This document shows positions 40,852 through 50,135 of a DNA stretch of 64,000 bases, piece by piece; the stretch's first letter is position 1, and each line of letters starts with the position of its first letter. The position numbers and the translations under genes are program-made. This DNA comes from Streptomyces sp. NBC_00102 (GTDB lineage Bacteria; Actinomycetota; Actinomycetes; Streptomycetales; Streptomycetaceae). Under the pieces are notes generated by a model. It searched no databases and was not told where the DNA came from. It worked only from the letters and a program-made list of their open reading frames with translations. The DNA lies in assembly GCF_026343115.1 (NCBI RefSeq), contig NZ_JAPEMC010000002.1, forward strand, positions 310,001 to 374,000. The letters are read 5' to 3'.

Positions 40852-41409
40852 TCAGGTCCGCTGGACGCCGAGGCGGAGCCGGTCCACGGCCTGCGTGGCG
40901 GTGTCCGAGGGTCCCCGGATCGGGGTGACGCCCGGGCTGGGCGCGAGGGGGCCGATACCGTCGGGGTGCGGCAGTGCGACGGGTGACGCGAGGGCGGGCG
41001 GCAGGGCGGCCGCCGCACACCCGGGGGAGCCGTGACAGGAACTGTCGGGCCCATGTCCGGCCGGGGCGTAGGCGCGTACGTCCTGGACCTCGGGCACCTC
41101 GGCCGGGTGTACGAGGGTGAGCGTCGCCCGAGCCGTCGTTCCGGCGGGCGCGTTGCCCACCGCCCCGCCCTCCACGGTCCCCGCCGCGGCGCTCGCGCCG
41201 AGGGAACAGCAGAGCAGGACGAGCACCGCCGACAGGGCCGCCCACGGGAGCGCGGCGGCGGCCCGGCGGGCCCGCGGCCGTGCGGCACTCGCCCCACGGC
41301 CCCACCGGGGCAAGGGAGTTGGCCGACCTGCCCGGGGCGGGCGGAGCGAGGGCGTGCCCGCGGGCATGGCGTCCCCCCGCACGCTCTCCGGTGTCCTCAG
41401 CCTCGTCAT
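40852..41409 (-). CDS. Hypothetical exported small protein upstream of the DUF3105/DUF305 pair
   Basis: A ~185-aa protein with a long basic N-terminus and a single hydrophobic segment (WAALSAVLVLLCCSLGASAAA, residues ~54-75) that looks like a signal anchor or lipoprotein-type segment. A Pro/Ala-rich exposed part contains CHGSPGC. No domain is recognised. The start is uncertain: ATG 41409 has no ribosome-binding site, and a start at 41367 is possible. It could be the first gene of a unit with the next two, 123 bp away. Confidence 0.5.
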   Translation of the reverse strand: MTRLRTPESVRGDAMPAGTPSLRPPRAGRPTPLPRWGRGASAARPRARRAAAALPWAALSAVLVLLCCSLGASAAAGTVEGGAVGNAPAGTTARATLTLVHPAEVPEVQDVRAYAPAGHGPDSSCHGSPGCAAAALPPALASPVALPHPDGIGPLAPSPGVTPIRGPSDTATQAVDRLRLGVQRT

Positions 41410-41480
41410 CGCCGCCACAGTACAGGTGTGTGAAGTTTCAAGAATGTGCCGGGAGTCCCGTCGCGGGATAGTGTGCCTCG

Positions 41481-42314
41481 GTGACCACGACCTCGAACAT
41501 ACCTGCGGGTTGGTTCCCTGATCCGCATGGCGCCACGGAGCTGCTCCGCTACTGGGACGGTTCCCAGTGGACCGAGCACACCCACCCCGCCGCGGGCACC
41601 CAGCCCACGGCCCCGGCAGGCGCTCCGCAGACCGCCGCCGTGCAGGCGCCGGCTCCTCTGGCGGCCGTGCCCCAGCAGAAGAACGCGCCCGCCCAGCCCG
41701 GCCAGATCAGCGCCGGAACGCTCTTCGATCAGCAGGTCCTGGTGGTGAACCAGAAGGCCAAGCTGATCGAGGTGACGAACGAGTACCGCGTCTTCGACCA
41801 GCAGGGCGCGACCCTCGGTTCGGTCGTCGAGGTCGGGCAGGGCCTGATCCGCAAGATCCTGCGCTTCGTCTCCAGCTGGGACCAGTTCCTGACGCACCGT
41901 CTGGAGATCCGGGACGCCTACGGTCAGCCGCAGCTGCTGCTGACCCGCCCCGCCAAGTTCATCAAGTCGCGCGTGATCGTCCAGCGACCGGACGGACAGC
42001 TGGTCGGTGAGATCGTCCAGCAGAACGCGATCGGCAAGATCAACTTCGCGATCATGGTGGACGGCCAGAAGGTCGGCGCGATCAAGGCCGAGAACTGGCG
42101 CGCCTGGAACTTCGCGATCGTCGACCAGAACGACGCGGAGATCGCCCGGATCACCAAGACCTGGGAAGGGCTCGCCAAGACGCTCTTCACCTCGGCGGAC
42201 AACTACGTCCTCCAGATCCACTACCAGCTGCCCGAGCCGATGCTCAGCCTCGTCATCGCGACGGCGCTCACCGTGGACACCGCCCTCAAGCAGGACTCGC
42301 GCGGACTCGGCTGA
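41481..42314 (+). CDS. DUF2510/phospholipid-scramblase-like protein
   Basis: A 277-aa protein. An N-terminal DUF2510 motif (IPAGWFPDPHGATELLRYWDGSQWTEH) is joined by a Pro/Ala/Gln-rich linker to a scramblase/LURP-one-like beta-barrel domain (about residues 75-275) with the internal helix at its end (LVIATALTVDTALKQ). The domain binds membranes or lipids; scrambling activity has not been shown for bacterial members as far as I know. The GTG start at 41481 lacks a Shine-Dalgarno sequence. It ends before a strong terminator. Confidence 0.85.
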   Translation: MTTTSNIPAGWFPDPHGATELLRYWDGSQWTEHTHPAAGTQPTAPAGAPQTAAVQAPAPLAAVPQQKNAPAQPGQISAGTLFDQQVLVVNQKAKLIEVTNEYRVFDQQGATLGSVVEVGQGLIRKILRFVSSWDQFLTHRLEIRDAYGQPQLLLTRPAKFIKSRVIVQRPDGQLVGEIVQQNAIGKINFAIMVDGQKVGAIKAENWRAWNFAIVDQNDAEIARITKTWEGLAKTLFTSADNYVLQIHYQLPEPMLSLVIATALTVDTALKQDSRGLG

Positions 42315-42330
42315 GCCGCGCCCCCACCGT

Positions 42331-42375
42331 CACCGGTTCCCCGTACGCACGACGCGTACGGGGAACCGGTGTTTT
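42331..42375 (+). terminator. Intrinsic terminator after the scramblase-like gene
   Basis: A perfect 18-bp stem (42331-42348 with 42354-42371), loop ACGAC, followed by TTTT. A classical intrinsic terminator, rarer in Streptomyces than hairpins without U-runs. Confidence 0.92.
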
Positions 42376-42655
42376 CCGCGTGCGGGGTTTCCAAGGCCCC
42401 GGGGTTTCCGGGGGCCGGTCTCCCGCGGGCACCGCGAGCGGGTGCCCCCGTGCCGGTCGACAATGACGGGACGGCCGGGTGGCCCTGTCCAGGTGCCGCC
42501 GGTGCCGTCGGCAGTGTGGGTGCGGTCGGGGAAGGAGGGCGCGGCATGCGGACCCGACCGCTCCGTGCGGCCTCTCCGTCACGGACACTCCCGCGGACGC
42601 CCGGACCTGCCCTCCGGCCCGGTGCGGAAGGTCCGGGGGCCGGGGGAGCGCCGGC
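42376..42655. other. Gene-free spacer before the first FUSC gene
   Basis: 280 bp of very high GC. A GACAAT hexamer near 42459 is a possible -10 for the downstream gene. No other feature seen. Confidence 0.4.
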
Positions 42656-44875
42656 GTGAGCGCCGCGCCGCGGCGGGCCGCGTTCCTGCGCAGATCCGTC
42701 CGCGTCACGGTGGCCGCGAGCGTCGGCTTCTACCCCATGCTGTACGCCGCCGGACTTCCGGTCACCGCCCTGTACGCGCTCTTCGCACCCATCGCCATGG
42801 GTCTGCTCTCCGCCGTTCCGGGCTCGGGCCGTCAGCAGGCGTCCGACATCCTGCGGGTCATCCCCCCGGCCCTGGCGGTGGCGGCCCTCGGGACGCTGCT
42901 CGCGGTGAACACCTGGGCGGCCACCGGCGGCATGCTCGTCATCGGCTTCGTCCTGGCGTTCGCGGCCGTGGCCGGACCCCGCGCGGCCGGCGTGGGACCC
43001 GGCCTCCAGCTCTTCTACATCCTGGCCTGCTTCCCTCCCTACGCGCCCCACACGCTCCTGGAGCGGCTGGCCGGGCTGAGTCTCGGCCTGCTCCTGCTCG
43101 CGGCCTGCGAGATCCTCCTGCCCGACCCGGCCGTCCCCACCTACCGGCAACGCCTCGCCGCCGGACTGCGGACCGCGGCTCACGAAGCGCGCGCCGGAGG
43201 TATGCCGCCCCGGCGGCTGCGCGAGGCCGGAGCGACCATGCGGCTGTCCCACGTACCGCCCGCCGAGCGGCCCGCCGGAGCGGGTCGCACCGACCGGGCG
43301 CTGGAACAGGCCGGCCGCGCGGTACGCCGGCTCCTCGGCCAGCTGGCCTCCCTCGCCGAGGCCCACCCGGAAGGGCGTGATCAGGCGTCCGCGACCCTCC
43401 TCGGCCGCGTCGGAACGCTGTGCGAGGAGTGCGCGCGCGCCCTGACCGAGGGGACCCGTCCACCGGCGCCCGAAACCCTGGAGCACGCGATGCGGAGCTT
43501 CCAGGCCTATCGCGTCCGCCTCGCCGCCGGACCACCGGGCCCCGACGGGCCCCCGACCGCCCAGGGGGCCGAACCCGCGGGCCGGCCCCCGTACGCCCGG
43601 CCGCCGACCGCCCTGCTCCGCAGGCAGTCCCGGGTGCTGGCGCTGGCCGAGTCCGCCCGCGTCGCAGGGGTCGCCCTGGACATCGCGCTGAACGGCGTAC
43701 CGGCCCGCACCCCCGCCCCCCGGGCGATGTTCTGGTACGCGGAGCTCGCCACACCGCGCCTGTGGGCCCGGCGGGTCCTCGGCAACGTGACCCTGCGCTC
43801 GGTGCTCTTCCAGAACGCCGTGCGGACCGCACTGGGCCTCGCGGCGGCCCGGCTGGTGGCCGGATCCCTCGACCTGACCCACGGGTTCTGGGTACTGCTC
43901 GTCGTGCTGACGCTGGGGCGCTCCACCGTGGGGGCCACCTGGCAGGCGGTCCGCGGAGCCGTGGCCGGCAATGCCGCCGGGGCCGTGGTGGCGGGCGCGC
44001 TGCTGATCGGGATCGGCCCGCTGACCGAGGCGTACGCCGTACTCCTCGCCCCGCTGATGCTGCTGGCATTCTTCGGCGGGCCGATGCTGGGGATCGCCTG
44101 CACGCAGGGGCTCTTCACGCTGGTCGTGGCCACGGCCTTCGCCCAGATCTCCCCGGTCACCTGGCGTCTCTCGGAGGCGCGGATGGTCGACGTCGTCACC
44201 GGCAGCGTGATCGGACTGCTCTGCGGGCTGCTGGCCTGGCCCGCCGGGGCCCGGCACGAGGTCCGGCGCGCCATGGCGGGGCTGCTGCGTACCTGCGGCG
44301 CGCTGGTGCCCGCCACGGCGGAGGCGCTGCTGACCACCCCACCGGGAGAGCGGACCGTGCCGGGGACCCTTGCGAGCCTGCACCGGATGCGCCTCGCGGA
44401 GGCGGCGTACGCCCAGTACCGCACCGAGGCGTCCGCCGGGGCGGGAGGTTCCGAGGCCGACTGGCACGCGGTGCTCGTCGCGGCCGACGACATGCTCTGG
44501 GGCGCGCACCGGCTGCCCCTCTTCGGCCTCCGTCCCGCGGAGCCGGAGCCGCCGGACGGAGGCGGGCCGGACGACTCCCGGTCGGAGGAGTGGACCAGGC
44601 GCAGTGCGGCAGCGCTGGAGGGGGCGGCCGGACGGATCGCGGTGCGGCTCGGCGACGGGTCCGCCGCGGCCGGATCCCGTGCGGCCGGGTTCCCGGGCGG
44701 ACGGCCGCCGGTCCCGCCCTCCGTCGACCTGGAGGTGTGGATCGCCGGCCTCGGCCATCAGCTCCAGCGAATCGAGGCGTCCCTGGCCCCACCGGAGCAG
44801 GACCCGCCGGAGCAGGACCCGCCGGAGCAGGCCCCGCCGGAGCCGCGACAGGACCCGCCGGACCGGGAGCCGTAG
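42656..44875 (+). CDS. FUSC-type aromatic-acid-exporter-like membrane protein 1
   Basis: A 739-aa inner-membrane protein with two blocks of about five to six membrane segments (residues ~15-160 and ~380-520) separated by a soluble helical region, the layout of the FUSC/AaeB family. The second block has SVLFQNAVRTALGLAAARLV and HGFWVLLVVLTLGRSTVGATW, the FUSC signature. The C-terminal ~200 residues are soluble and end in a repeated PPEQD tract encoded by a 15-bp repeat (44792-44836). GTG 42656 follows GGGGAG. Family members export aromatic acids or drugs. Confidence 0.82.
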   Translation: MSAAPRRAAFLRRSVRVTVAASVGFYPMLYAAGLPVTALYALFAPIAMGLLSAVPGSGRQQASDILRVIPPALAVAALGTLLAVNTWAATGGMLVIGFVLAFAAVAGPRAAGVGPGLQLFYILACFPPYAPHTLLERLAGLSLGLLLLAACEILLPDPAVPTYRQRLAAGLRTAAHEARAGGMPPRRLREAGATMRLSHVPPAERPAGAGRTDRALEQAGRAVRRLLGQLASLAEAHPEGRDQASATLLGRVGTLCEECARALTEGTRPPAPETLEHAMRSFQAYRVRLAAGPPGPDGPPTAQGAEPAGRPPYARPPTALLRRQSRVLALAESARVAGVALDIALNGVPARTPAPRAMFWYAELATPRLWARRVLGNVTLRSVLFQNAVRTALGLAAARLVAGSLDLTHGFWVLLVVLTLGRSTVGATWQAVRGAVAGNAAGAVVAGALLIGIGPLTEAYAVLLAPLMLLAFFGGPMLGIACTQGLFTLVVATAFAQISPVTWRLSEARMVDVVTGSVIGLLCGLLAWPAGARHEVRRAMAGLLRTCGALVPATAEALLTTPPGERTVPGTLASLHRMRLAEAAYAQYRTEASAGAGGSEADWHAVLVAADDMLWGAHRLPLFGLRPAEPEPPDGGGPDDSRSEEWTRRSAAALEGAAGRIAVRLGDGSAAAGSRAAGFPGGRPPVPPSVDLEVWIAGLGHQLQRIEASLAPPEQDPPEQDPPEQAPPEPRQDPPDREP

Positions 44876-44902
44876 ACGAGCGGACCGCCGCCGATATCGT
44901 TT

Positions 44903-44919
44903 ACGGGTGTAATACCTGT
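44903..44919. promoter_or_regulatory. MarR-type operator overlapping the promoter of the second FUSC gene
   Basis: The 17-bp imperfect palindrome ACGGGT-GTAAT-ACCTGT (one mismatch) contains the -10-like hexamer TAATAC (44910-44915). It ends 12 bp before the GTG start. A MarR-family gene is coupled to the end of this gene, so repression of its own operon is the natural reading. Confidence 0.65.
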
Positions 44920-44931
44920 TAAAGTAAATGG

Positions 44932-46623
44932 GTGAGTGATACAACGACCCTTCCCCGGCGCCCATCCGTCCGCAGGCTTCCCCTGAAGGCGGCACTCCGC
45001 CTCAACCACCCCTCGGACACCTGGTTCAAGCCGGCGCTGAGCGTGGTCGTCGCCTCCCTCGTACCGAACCTGCTGCTCTTCGCGGTCGACCGGCTGGACC
45101 TCGTGATGTACACGATGGCCGGGTCGCTCTGCGCCCTGTACGGGCACGCCCTTCCGTACGCCCGCCGCGCCGGGACCGTCGCGCGCGTGGTCGTCGGCAT
45201 GACCGCCGGGCTGGCCGTGTCACTGGTCGCGGGCTCGCTCACCCACTCCACCGCGATACTCATCGCCGTCGGCGCCCTGCTCGCCGCCGTGCAGAAGGCG
45301 CTCTGCGACGCGTCCCGCATCGGGCCGCCCGCGCACGTGATCTTCACCTTCGTCACCTCCGCGGCCCTCTTCGCGCCCCAGCACATCGGCCAGGTGCCCG
45401 GGCACCTGGCGCTCACCCTCGCCGCCGGCGCCTTCTCCTGGTGCGTCACCGCGGCCCCCGCCCTGCTGCGCCGCGAAGGGCCCGAGCGCCGCGCCACCGC
45501 CCGCGCCCTGGACGCCGCGGCCGCCTGCGTCGCCGACCCCGGCCCCCGTACCCGGGGCGCCGCCGCCGCCGCGGTGCACGGAGCCTGGCAGTCGCTGCTC
45601 GCCTCCGGCCGGGCCACCCCCACCCGCCGGGCGCTGGAACGTCTCGTCGTGCACGCCGAGGCCGCGCTCGCCGAAAGCTCCCCGACCGGTCACCGCGCCG
45701 CCGCCGACCCGGCGCAGCTGCGCGAGTGGGCCGCGCTGACCCGGGCACGCGGGCCCGTCCCGATGCCGCCCGCCGCCCCCGGCACCACCGCCGAGCTCTA
45801 CGGCATCGACGCCGAACGCGCCGGCCGCCGGGTCCGCGCGAAGAGGGGCGAGCTGCTCCGCCGCCTCGGCCCCGGCTCCCACATGCTGCCCATCGCCGTC
45901 CGCACCCTCATCGGCTGCGCCCTCGCCGGTTACGCCTGCCAGGCGCTCGGAGTCGGCCGCCCCTACTGGGCGATCGTCACCGCCGCCTCCCTCTACCAGG
46001 CCAACGTCACCCTCTCCTGGAACCGCGCCCTCCAGCGCACGCTGGGCAATCTGCTCGGAGTGCTCGTCTTCGCCGCCGTCCTCCCGCTCAGCCGGATGAG
46101 CCCGCTGCTTCTGATCCTCTGCGTCCTCTGCTTCAACTTCGCCGCCGAGGCCCTCATCACGCGCAACTACTGGCTCGGGTCGGTCGCGGTCACCCCGATG
46201 GCGCTCCTGGTCATCGAGTTCGGCGGCGCCCACCCCGCCGGAGAACTCGTCGGCGACCGGGTCGTCGACACCGTGGTCGGCGCGGCCGTCGGCTTCCTCG
46301 CCGCCGTACTGGTCACCAACCGCCGGGCCACCGGCCGGGTCGAACGGGCCCTGGAGGCCACCGAATGCGCCCGCGCCCACGCCGTACGCGTCCTCGCCGA
46401 CGACACCGCCGACCCCGCCTCCCTCGACGCTTCCCGCCGCGGCCTCACCGCCTCCCTGGTCGAGCTGCGCGAGGCCGGCGACACCGCCGCCGGCGAGTGG
46501 TGGCAGCGCGCCCTCCCGGAGGAGGATCTCCTCGCGGCCGAGCGGGCCGGACACCGTACGCTCGCGGCGACGGCACAACGGCAAGGGCTCATCTCCCTGG
46601 CCCCGGAGAACGGAGCGGTGTGA
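44932..46623 (+). CDS. FUSC-type membrane protein 2
   Basis: A 563-aa membrane protein of the FUSC family. An N-terminal membrane block (ALSVVVASLVPNLLLFAV to about residue 165), a soluble helical centre, then a second block (MLPIAVRTLIGCALAGYACQ, RPYWAIVTAASLYQANVTLSW with the FUSC signature and following GNLLGVLVFAAVLPL). It is probably an exporter of aromatic or other toxic acids. No Shine-Dalgarno sequence precedes GTG 44932 and the -10 is only ~17 bp upstream, so the message is probably leaderless or nearly so. It is coupled to the MarR gene by a GTGA overlap. Confidence 0.85.
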   Translation: MSDTTTLPRRPSVRRLPLKAALRLNHPSDTWFKPALSVVVASLVPNLLLFAVDRLDLVMYTMAGSLCALYGHALPYARRAGTVARVVVGMTAGLAVSLVAGSLTHSTAILIAVGALLAAVQKALCDASRIGPPAHVIFTFVTSAALFAPQHIGQVPGHLALTLAAGAFSWCVTAAPALLRREGPERRATARALDAAAACVADPGPRTRGAAAAAVHGAWQSLLASGRATPTRRALERLVVHAEAALAESSPTGHRAAADPAQLREWAALTRARGPVPMPPAAPGTTAELYGIDAERAGRRVRAKRGELLRRLGPGSHMLPIAVRTLIGCALAGYACQALGVGRPYWAIVTAASLYQANVTLSWNRALQRTLGNLLGVLVFAAVLPLSRMSPLLLILCVLCFNFAAEALITRNYWLGSVAVTPMALLVIEFGGAHPAGELVGDRVVDTVVGAAVGFLAAVLVTNRRATGRVERALEATECARAHAVRVLADDTADPASLDASRRGLTASLVELREAGDTAAGEWWQRALPEEDLLAAERAGHRTLAATAQRQGLISLAPENGAV

Positions 46624-47126
46624 GCGACGACATCGTGGCCTCGGTGGTACGGCAGTGGCAGGCGGTGAGCCCCGGCCTCGACACCGGCCCCATGGAGCTG
46701 ATCGGCCGGATCAACCGCTGCGCGGCACTCCTCCAGCAGGCCGAGGACGCCCCGCTGCGCGCAGCCGGACTGAACCGCGCCGAGTTCGACCTGCTCGGTG
46801 CGGTACGCCGCACCGGCCGCGAGCTCACCCCCGGCGAACTCGCCCGCGAGACCTTCTCCTCCGGTGCCGCCGTCACCAAGCGGTTGCGTGCTCTCACCGA
46901 ACGCGGCCTCGTCGAGCGCCGGGGCGACGACCGGGACCGCAGGGTCGCCCTCGTCCGTCTCACCGAGGAGGGGCGCGGCCTCGTCGACCGGCTGCTGCCC
47001 CAGCAACTCGCCTACGAACGCACCGTGCTGGCCGGACTGGACGAGCCGGCCCGCGACCGCCTCAGCGCCCAGCTCAGCGAACTGCTGGTGCAGCTGGAGG
47101 GGCGGCTGGGCGGCGCCGGGCGCTGA
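46620..47126 (+). CDS. MarR-family regulator of the FUSC operon
   Basis: A 168-aa winged-helix regulator. LRAAGLNRAEFDLLGAVRR, GELARETFSSGAAVTKRLRALTERGLVERR (recognition helix and turn) and the wing RGDDRDRRVALVRLTEEG are typical. GTG 46620 overlaps the FUSC stop (GTGA). MarR proteins usually repress a neighbouring transporter and release DNA on binding phenolic compounds. The operator candidate at 44903-44919 fits. Confidence 0.92.
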   Translation: MSDDIVASVVRQWQAVSPGLDTGPMELIGRINRCAALLQQAEDAPLRAAGLNRAEFDLLGAVRRTGRELTPGELARETFSSGAAVTKRLRALTERGLVERRGDDRDRRVALVRLTEEGRGLVDRLLPQQLAYERTVLAGLDEPARDRLSAQLSELLVQLEGRLGGAGR

Positions 47127-47161
47127 GCCCGAGCCCGCTCTTCTCTCCGACGGTGCGGCGG

Positions 47162-47926
47162 TCACCCGGCGGCGGGCCGCTCCAGCGCCGCCGCCGACTG
47201 CCGCAGCCGCAAGGCGTGTTCGCCGAGCTCGGCCTCGTCGCCCCGGTCGGCGGGGACCGCGACGACCAGGGCGATCCGGTCGCGCGGTCCCGAACCGGAG
47301 AGCGGCACCGCGACGGCGTGCATGCCCCGCGCCGACTCGCCGCCGTCGACCGCGTACCCCTGGGCGCGGACCCGGTCCAGCTCCGCGAGCAACGCGGTGC
47401 GGGAGACGGTCGTGCGCGCGGTGACCGGTTCCAACTCCTCGCCCGGGTACAGGGCGTCGACCTGCCCCGCCGTCATCAGGGCGAGGAGCATCTTGCCGCC
47501 CGCCGTCGCGTGCGCCGGGTGGGTCAGCCCCGTCCCCGGCCGCACCCGCACCGGGTGCGGTGACTCCCGCCCGTCCGTGACGATGATCCGGTCCCCGATC
47601 AGCGCGACCGCCTGCACCGTCTCCCCGGTGCGCCGGACGGCGTCGTCCAGGACCCGGGCCACCCGCTCCCGGACGGCGGCACCGAACCCCGCGGGGCGTC
47701 CCAGCCTCATCAGCTCCGGCCCCGCCGAGTAGCCCCGTCCCGAGGCGTCGCGTCCGGCGAACCCCCGCCCCTCCAGCGTGGTCAGCACCCGGTGCGCGGT
47801 GGAACGCCCCACCTCCAGCAGCTCGGCGGCCTCGCTGACGGTGAGCGTGTCATGGGTCAGGAACAGCCGCATGAGCCGCAGACCGGTGTCCAGCGACTCG
47901 ATCGTGTAGCCCGGTGCCGATGCCAT
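47162..47926 (-). CDS. IclR-family transcriptional regulator
   Basis: A 254-aa regulator. The N-terminal winged helix (SLDTGLRLMRLFLTHDTLTVSEAAELLEVGRSTAHRVL, in parts) is followed by the GAF-like IclR effector domain (AVALIGDRIIVTDGRESP, HATAGGKMLLALM, GYAVDGGESARGMHAVAVPL). The ATG at 47926 is preferred; the frame extends to a GTG at 47950. It is convergent with the MarR gene and has no apparent operon partner, so its target is probably elsewhere or itself. Confidence 0.9.
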   Translation of the reverse strand: MASAPGYTIESLDTGLRLMRLFLTHDTLTVSEAAELLEVGRSTAHRVLTTLEGRGFAGRDASGRGYSAGPELMRLGRPAGFGAAVRERVARVLDDAVRRTGETVQAVALIGDRIIVTDGRESPHPVRVRPGTGLTHPAHATAGGKMLLALMTAGQVDALYPGEELEPVTARTTVSRTALLAELDRVRAQGYAVDGGESARGMHAVAVPLSGSGPRDRIALVVAVPADRGDEAELGEHALRLRQSAAALERPAAG

Positions 47927-48503
47927 GGGGTGCCCGCTCTCGTCCGGCACTCGCGGCGACGTCCCGGAGGCGCGGAGGCTCCCTGTCGTCCGTCAAACGG
48001 GGCGACTTTGCCCGCCACTCTTCCGTGGGGCGTGAATCCGCCCCTTTCGATCCTCTTCGAGTGCGTGTGCGTACGTACTGCTCTGCGGGACGGCCGAGTG
48101 GGGCCGTCCCGGCGGCGAGCTTAGGGCCTCTCCTCCGCTGTGTGCCGCAGCCGACACCGGGTTGTCCCGCGAAAGAGTCGTGTCGCCCGGGATGATTACG
48201 GTCGGTTCTCGTGATGCCCCGTACGTCTTCGTACCACTGTGCGGTACGCGGATCCGAAATCCGGCCCGCTCGGCGCCGATCGTCACTATCCGCGCACGTC
48301 CGGCAGCGTTGAGTGCGAAAACTGGCGAGTGTATTACCCGCGGAGGGAGCGCGCAGGGCGTTGGGCGAATGTGCCGACCCCCTGTTCTGATCTGGCTAAG
48401 CTCACGCGCAGTGAAGCCGAGTTGGCACCAATTCGCGCACATGTTCATGAGTGTCAGTGCCTGTGGGCATACATCCCGGAATCAACCGCCAGAGGGTTTT
48501 TAG
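47927..48503. other. 577-bp gene-free region upstream of the conservon
   Basis: It contains the divergent promoters of the IclR gene and of cvnA. I see no gene, RNA or strong repeat. The last 15 bp carry the ribosome-binding site AGAGGG (48491-48496) of cvnA. Confidence 0.55.
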
Positions 48504-50135
48504 ATGGTCCGTGTTGAATCACCACCGACCGACCGACGGATTCCCGTCGTCCGTGTACTTCTCCTGCCCGTCGCGCTCGTCGTCGGCGCCTGCGCGCTGG
48601 GCATCACGCTGGTCACGGACGCCGCGCGGATACCAGTCGCCGTGAGCGGCGCGCTCGCCGCCGTCGTGGTCGGTGCGCTCGCCGTCGCACTGAACCGCGG
48701 ACGGCGCGAGACACGCGTCCTGCGCGCGCAGTACGAACAGCGCATCGCCCAGCTGGAACTGCGCATCGCCGCACACGACGAAGAGACCGTGCGGCTCACC
48801 AAGGAACTGATGCCCTCCGCCATCAGGATGCTTCGCGCGAGCAACTCGCCCGAAGAGGTCATGCGGGAGGTGGTGGACGGGGACGAGTCCTACCGCAACC
48901 TCCCCAAGGCGCTGCGGCGCCTCGTCTACACCGTGCTGCAGATCATCGACGACGAGGAGGCCCGGCGTGACTCCGCGCAGCGCGCCTTCGTCAGCGTCGC
49001 CCGGCGTGTCCAGGCCATCGTCCACCGCCAGGCGAGCGAACTGCGGGAGATGGAGGACCACTACGGGCGCAACCCCGAGGTCTTCGACGACCTGCTCCGC
49101 ATCGACCACGGCACCGCGCTGATCGGCCGTCTCGCCGACTCCATCGCCGTGCTCGGCGGCGCCCGCCCCAGCCGCCAGTGGCCCAAGCCCGTACCGCTGT
49201 TCAGCGTGCTGCGGGGTGCCATGTCCCGCATCCTGGAGTACCAGCGCGTCGATCTGCACTCGATCGCCAAGGTCGCCATCGTCGGCACCTCGGTCGAGCC
49301 GCTCATCCACGCCTGCGCCGAACTCCTCGACAACGCCACGCGTTACTCGCCGCCGCAGACCCGGGTGCACGTCACCGCGGTCGAGGTCCAGACGGGCATC
49401 GCGATCGAGATCGAGGACGGCGGCGTCAGCCTCAGCGAGGAGGCCCGCTCCCGGGCCGAGAACATGCTCGCCCAGGCCCAGGCCGGCATCAACATGAACG
49501 ACCTCGGGGAGTCCCCGCGCCTCGGCATGGCCGTCGTCGGCCGGCTGTCGCGCATGTACCAACTCCAGGTCTCGCTCCGCCAGTCCGCGTACGGCGGCGT
49601 CCGGGCCGTGCTCATCGTCCCTCGGGACATGATCACCACCGGTCCCGCCCCCGGCATCGCCCACGGCATCGGCGCCACCTCGCGGCCCACCAGCTCGCTG
49701 GACATGTCGCAGCTCCAGCACGTCGTACCCCCTGCCGGAAAGCGCAAGGCCAGGGTCGCCGCCACCGGCCCGGTGCCCTCGTCGGCCGCCGCGCCGGCCG
49801 CGCCCGCGCGCTCGGCCGCGCCCGCCGCGGCCATGGAGGACGAGGCCCCCGTGGTGACCGAGTGGACCGAGAACGGTCTCCCCCAGCGCCGCAGCAGGGG
49901 CCGCGCCCCGCTCGGCTCGCACAACCTCCCGCAGCAGACCGCGGCGCCGGCCACGGAAGCGGTCCCGGGAGCCCTCAACGGCACCGCCCCGCACACCCCT
50001 GGCCGCGCGGGCGGCGAGGAGAAGCCCCCCGGCCTCTGGCTGGAGGCGTTCACCAAGGCCGTCAACGGCGTGCCGCACGACCCGAAGAACGGCGAAGACT
50101 CTGACGACGCATGGGACAAGGGAGACCTCAAGTGA
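48504..50135 (+). CDS. cvnA: Conservon sensor-kinase-like protein CvnA
   Basis: A 543-aa membrane protein: two N-terminal membrane segments (residues ~16-38 and ~43-64), a coiled linker, a helical domain, and a HATPase-type domain with the N-box HACAELLDNATRYSPP (around residues 268-283) and a G-box-like RLGMAVVGRLSRMY. The canonical autophosphorylated His box is absent, as in other CvnA proteins. A ~190-residue Ala/Pro-rich tail follows. CvnA works with CvnB-D as a membrane-associated, G-protein-like signalling complex. Its stop overlaps the cvnB start as GTGA. Confidence 0.93.
   Translation: MVRVESPPTDRRIPVVRVLLLPVALVVGACALGITLVTDAARIPVAVSGALAAVVVGALAVALNRGRRETRVLRAQYEQRIAQLELRIAAHDEETVRLTKELMPSAIRMLRASNSPEEVMREVVDGDESYRNLPKALRRLVYTVLQIIDDEEARRDSAQRAFVSVARRVQAIVHRQASELREMEDHYGRNPEVFDDLLRIDHGTALIGRLADSIAVLGGARPSRQWPKPVPLFSVLRGAMSRILEYQRVDLHSIAKVAIVGTSVEPLIHACAELLDNATRYSPPQTRVHVTAVEVQTGIAIEIEDGGVSLSEEARSRAENMLAQAQAGINMNDLGESPRLGMAVVGRLSRMYQLQVSLRQSAYGGVRAVLIVPRDMITTGPAPGIAHGIGATSRPTSSLDMSQLQHVVPPAGKRKARVAATGPVPSSAAAPAAPARSAAPAAAMEDEAPVVTEWTENGLPQRRSRGRAPLGSHNLPQQTAAPATEAVPGALNGTAPHTPGRAGGEEKPPGLWLEAFTKAVNGVPHDPKNGEDSDDAWDKGDLK

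Noticed and set aside
42656..47126. Both FUSC genes and marR as one operon
   Set aside because: A separate promoter with -10 and operator precedes the second FUSC gene, so the first is probably transcribed independently; cotranscription by read-through cannot be excluded.
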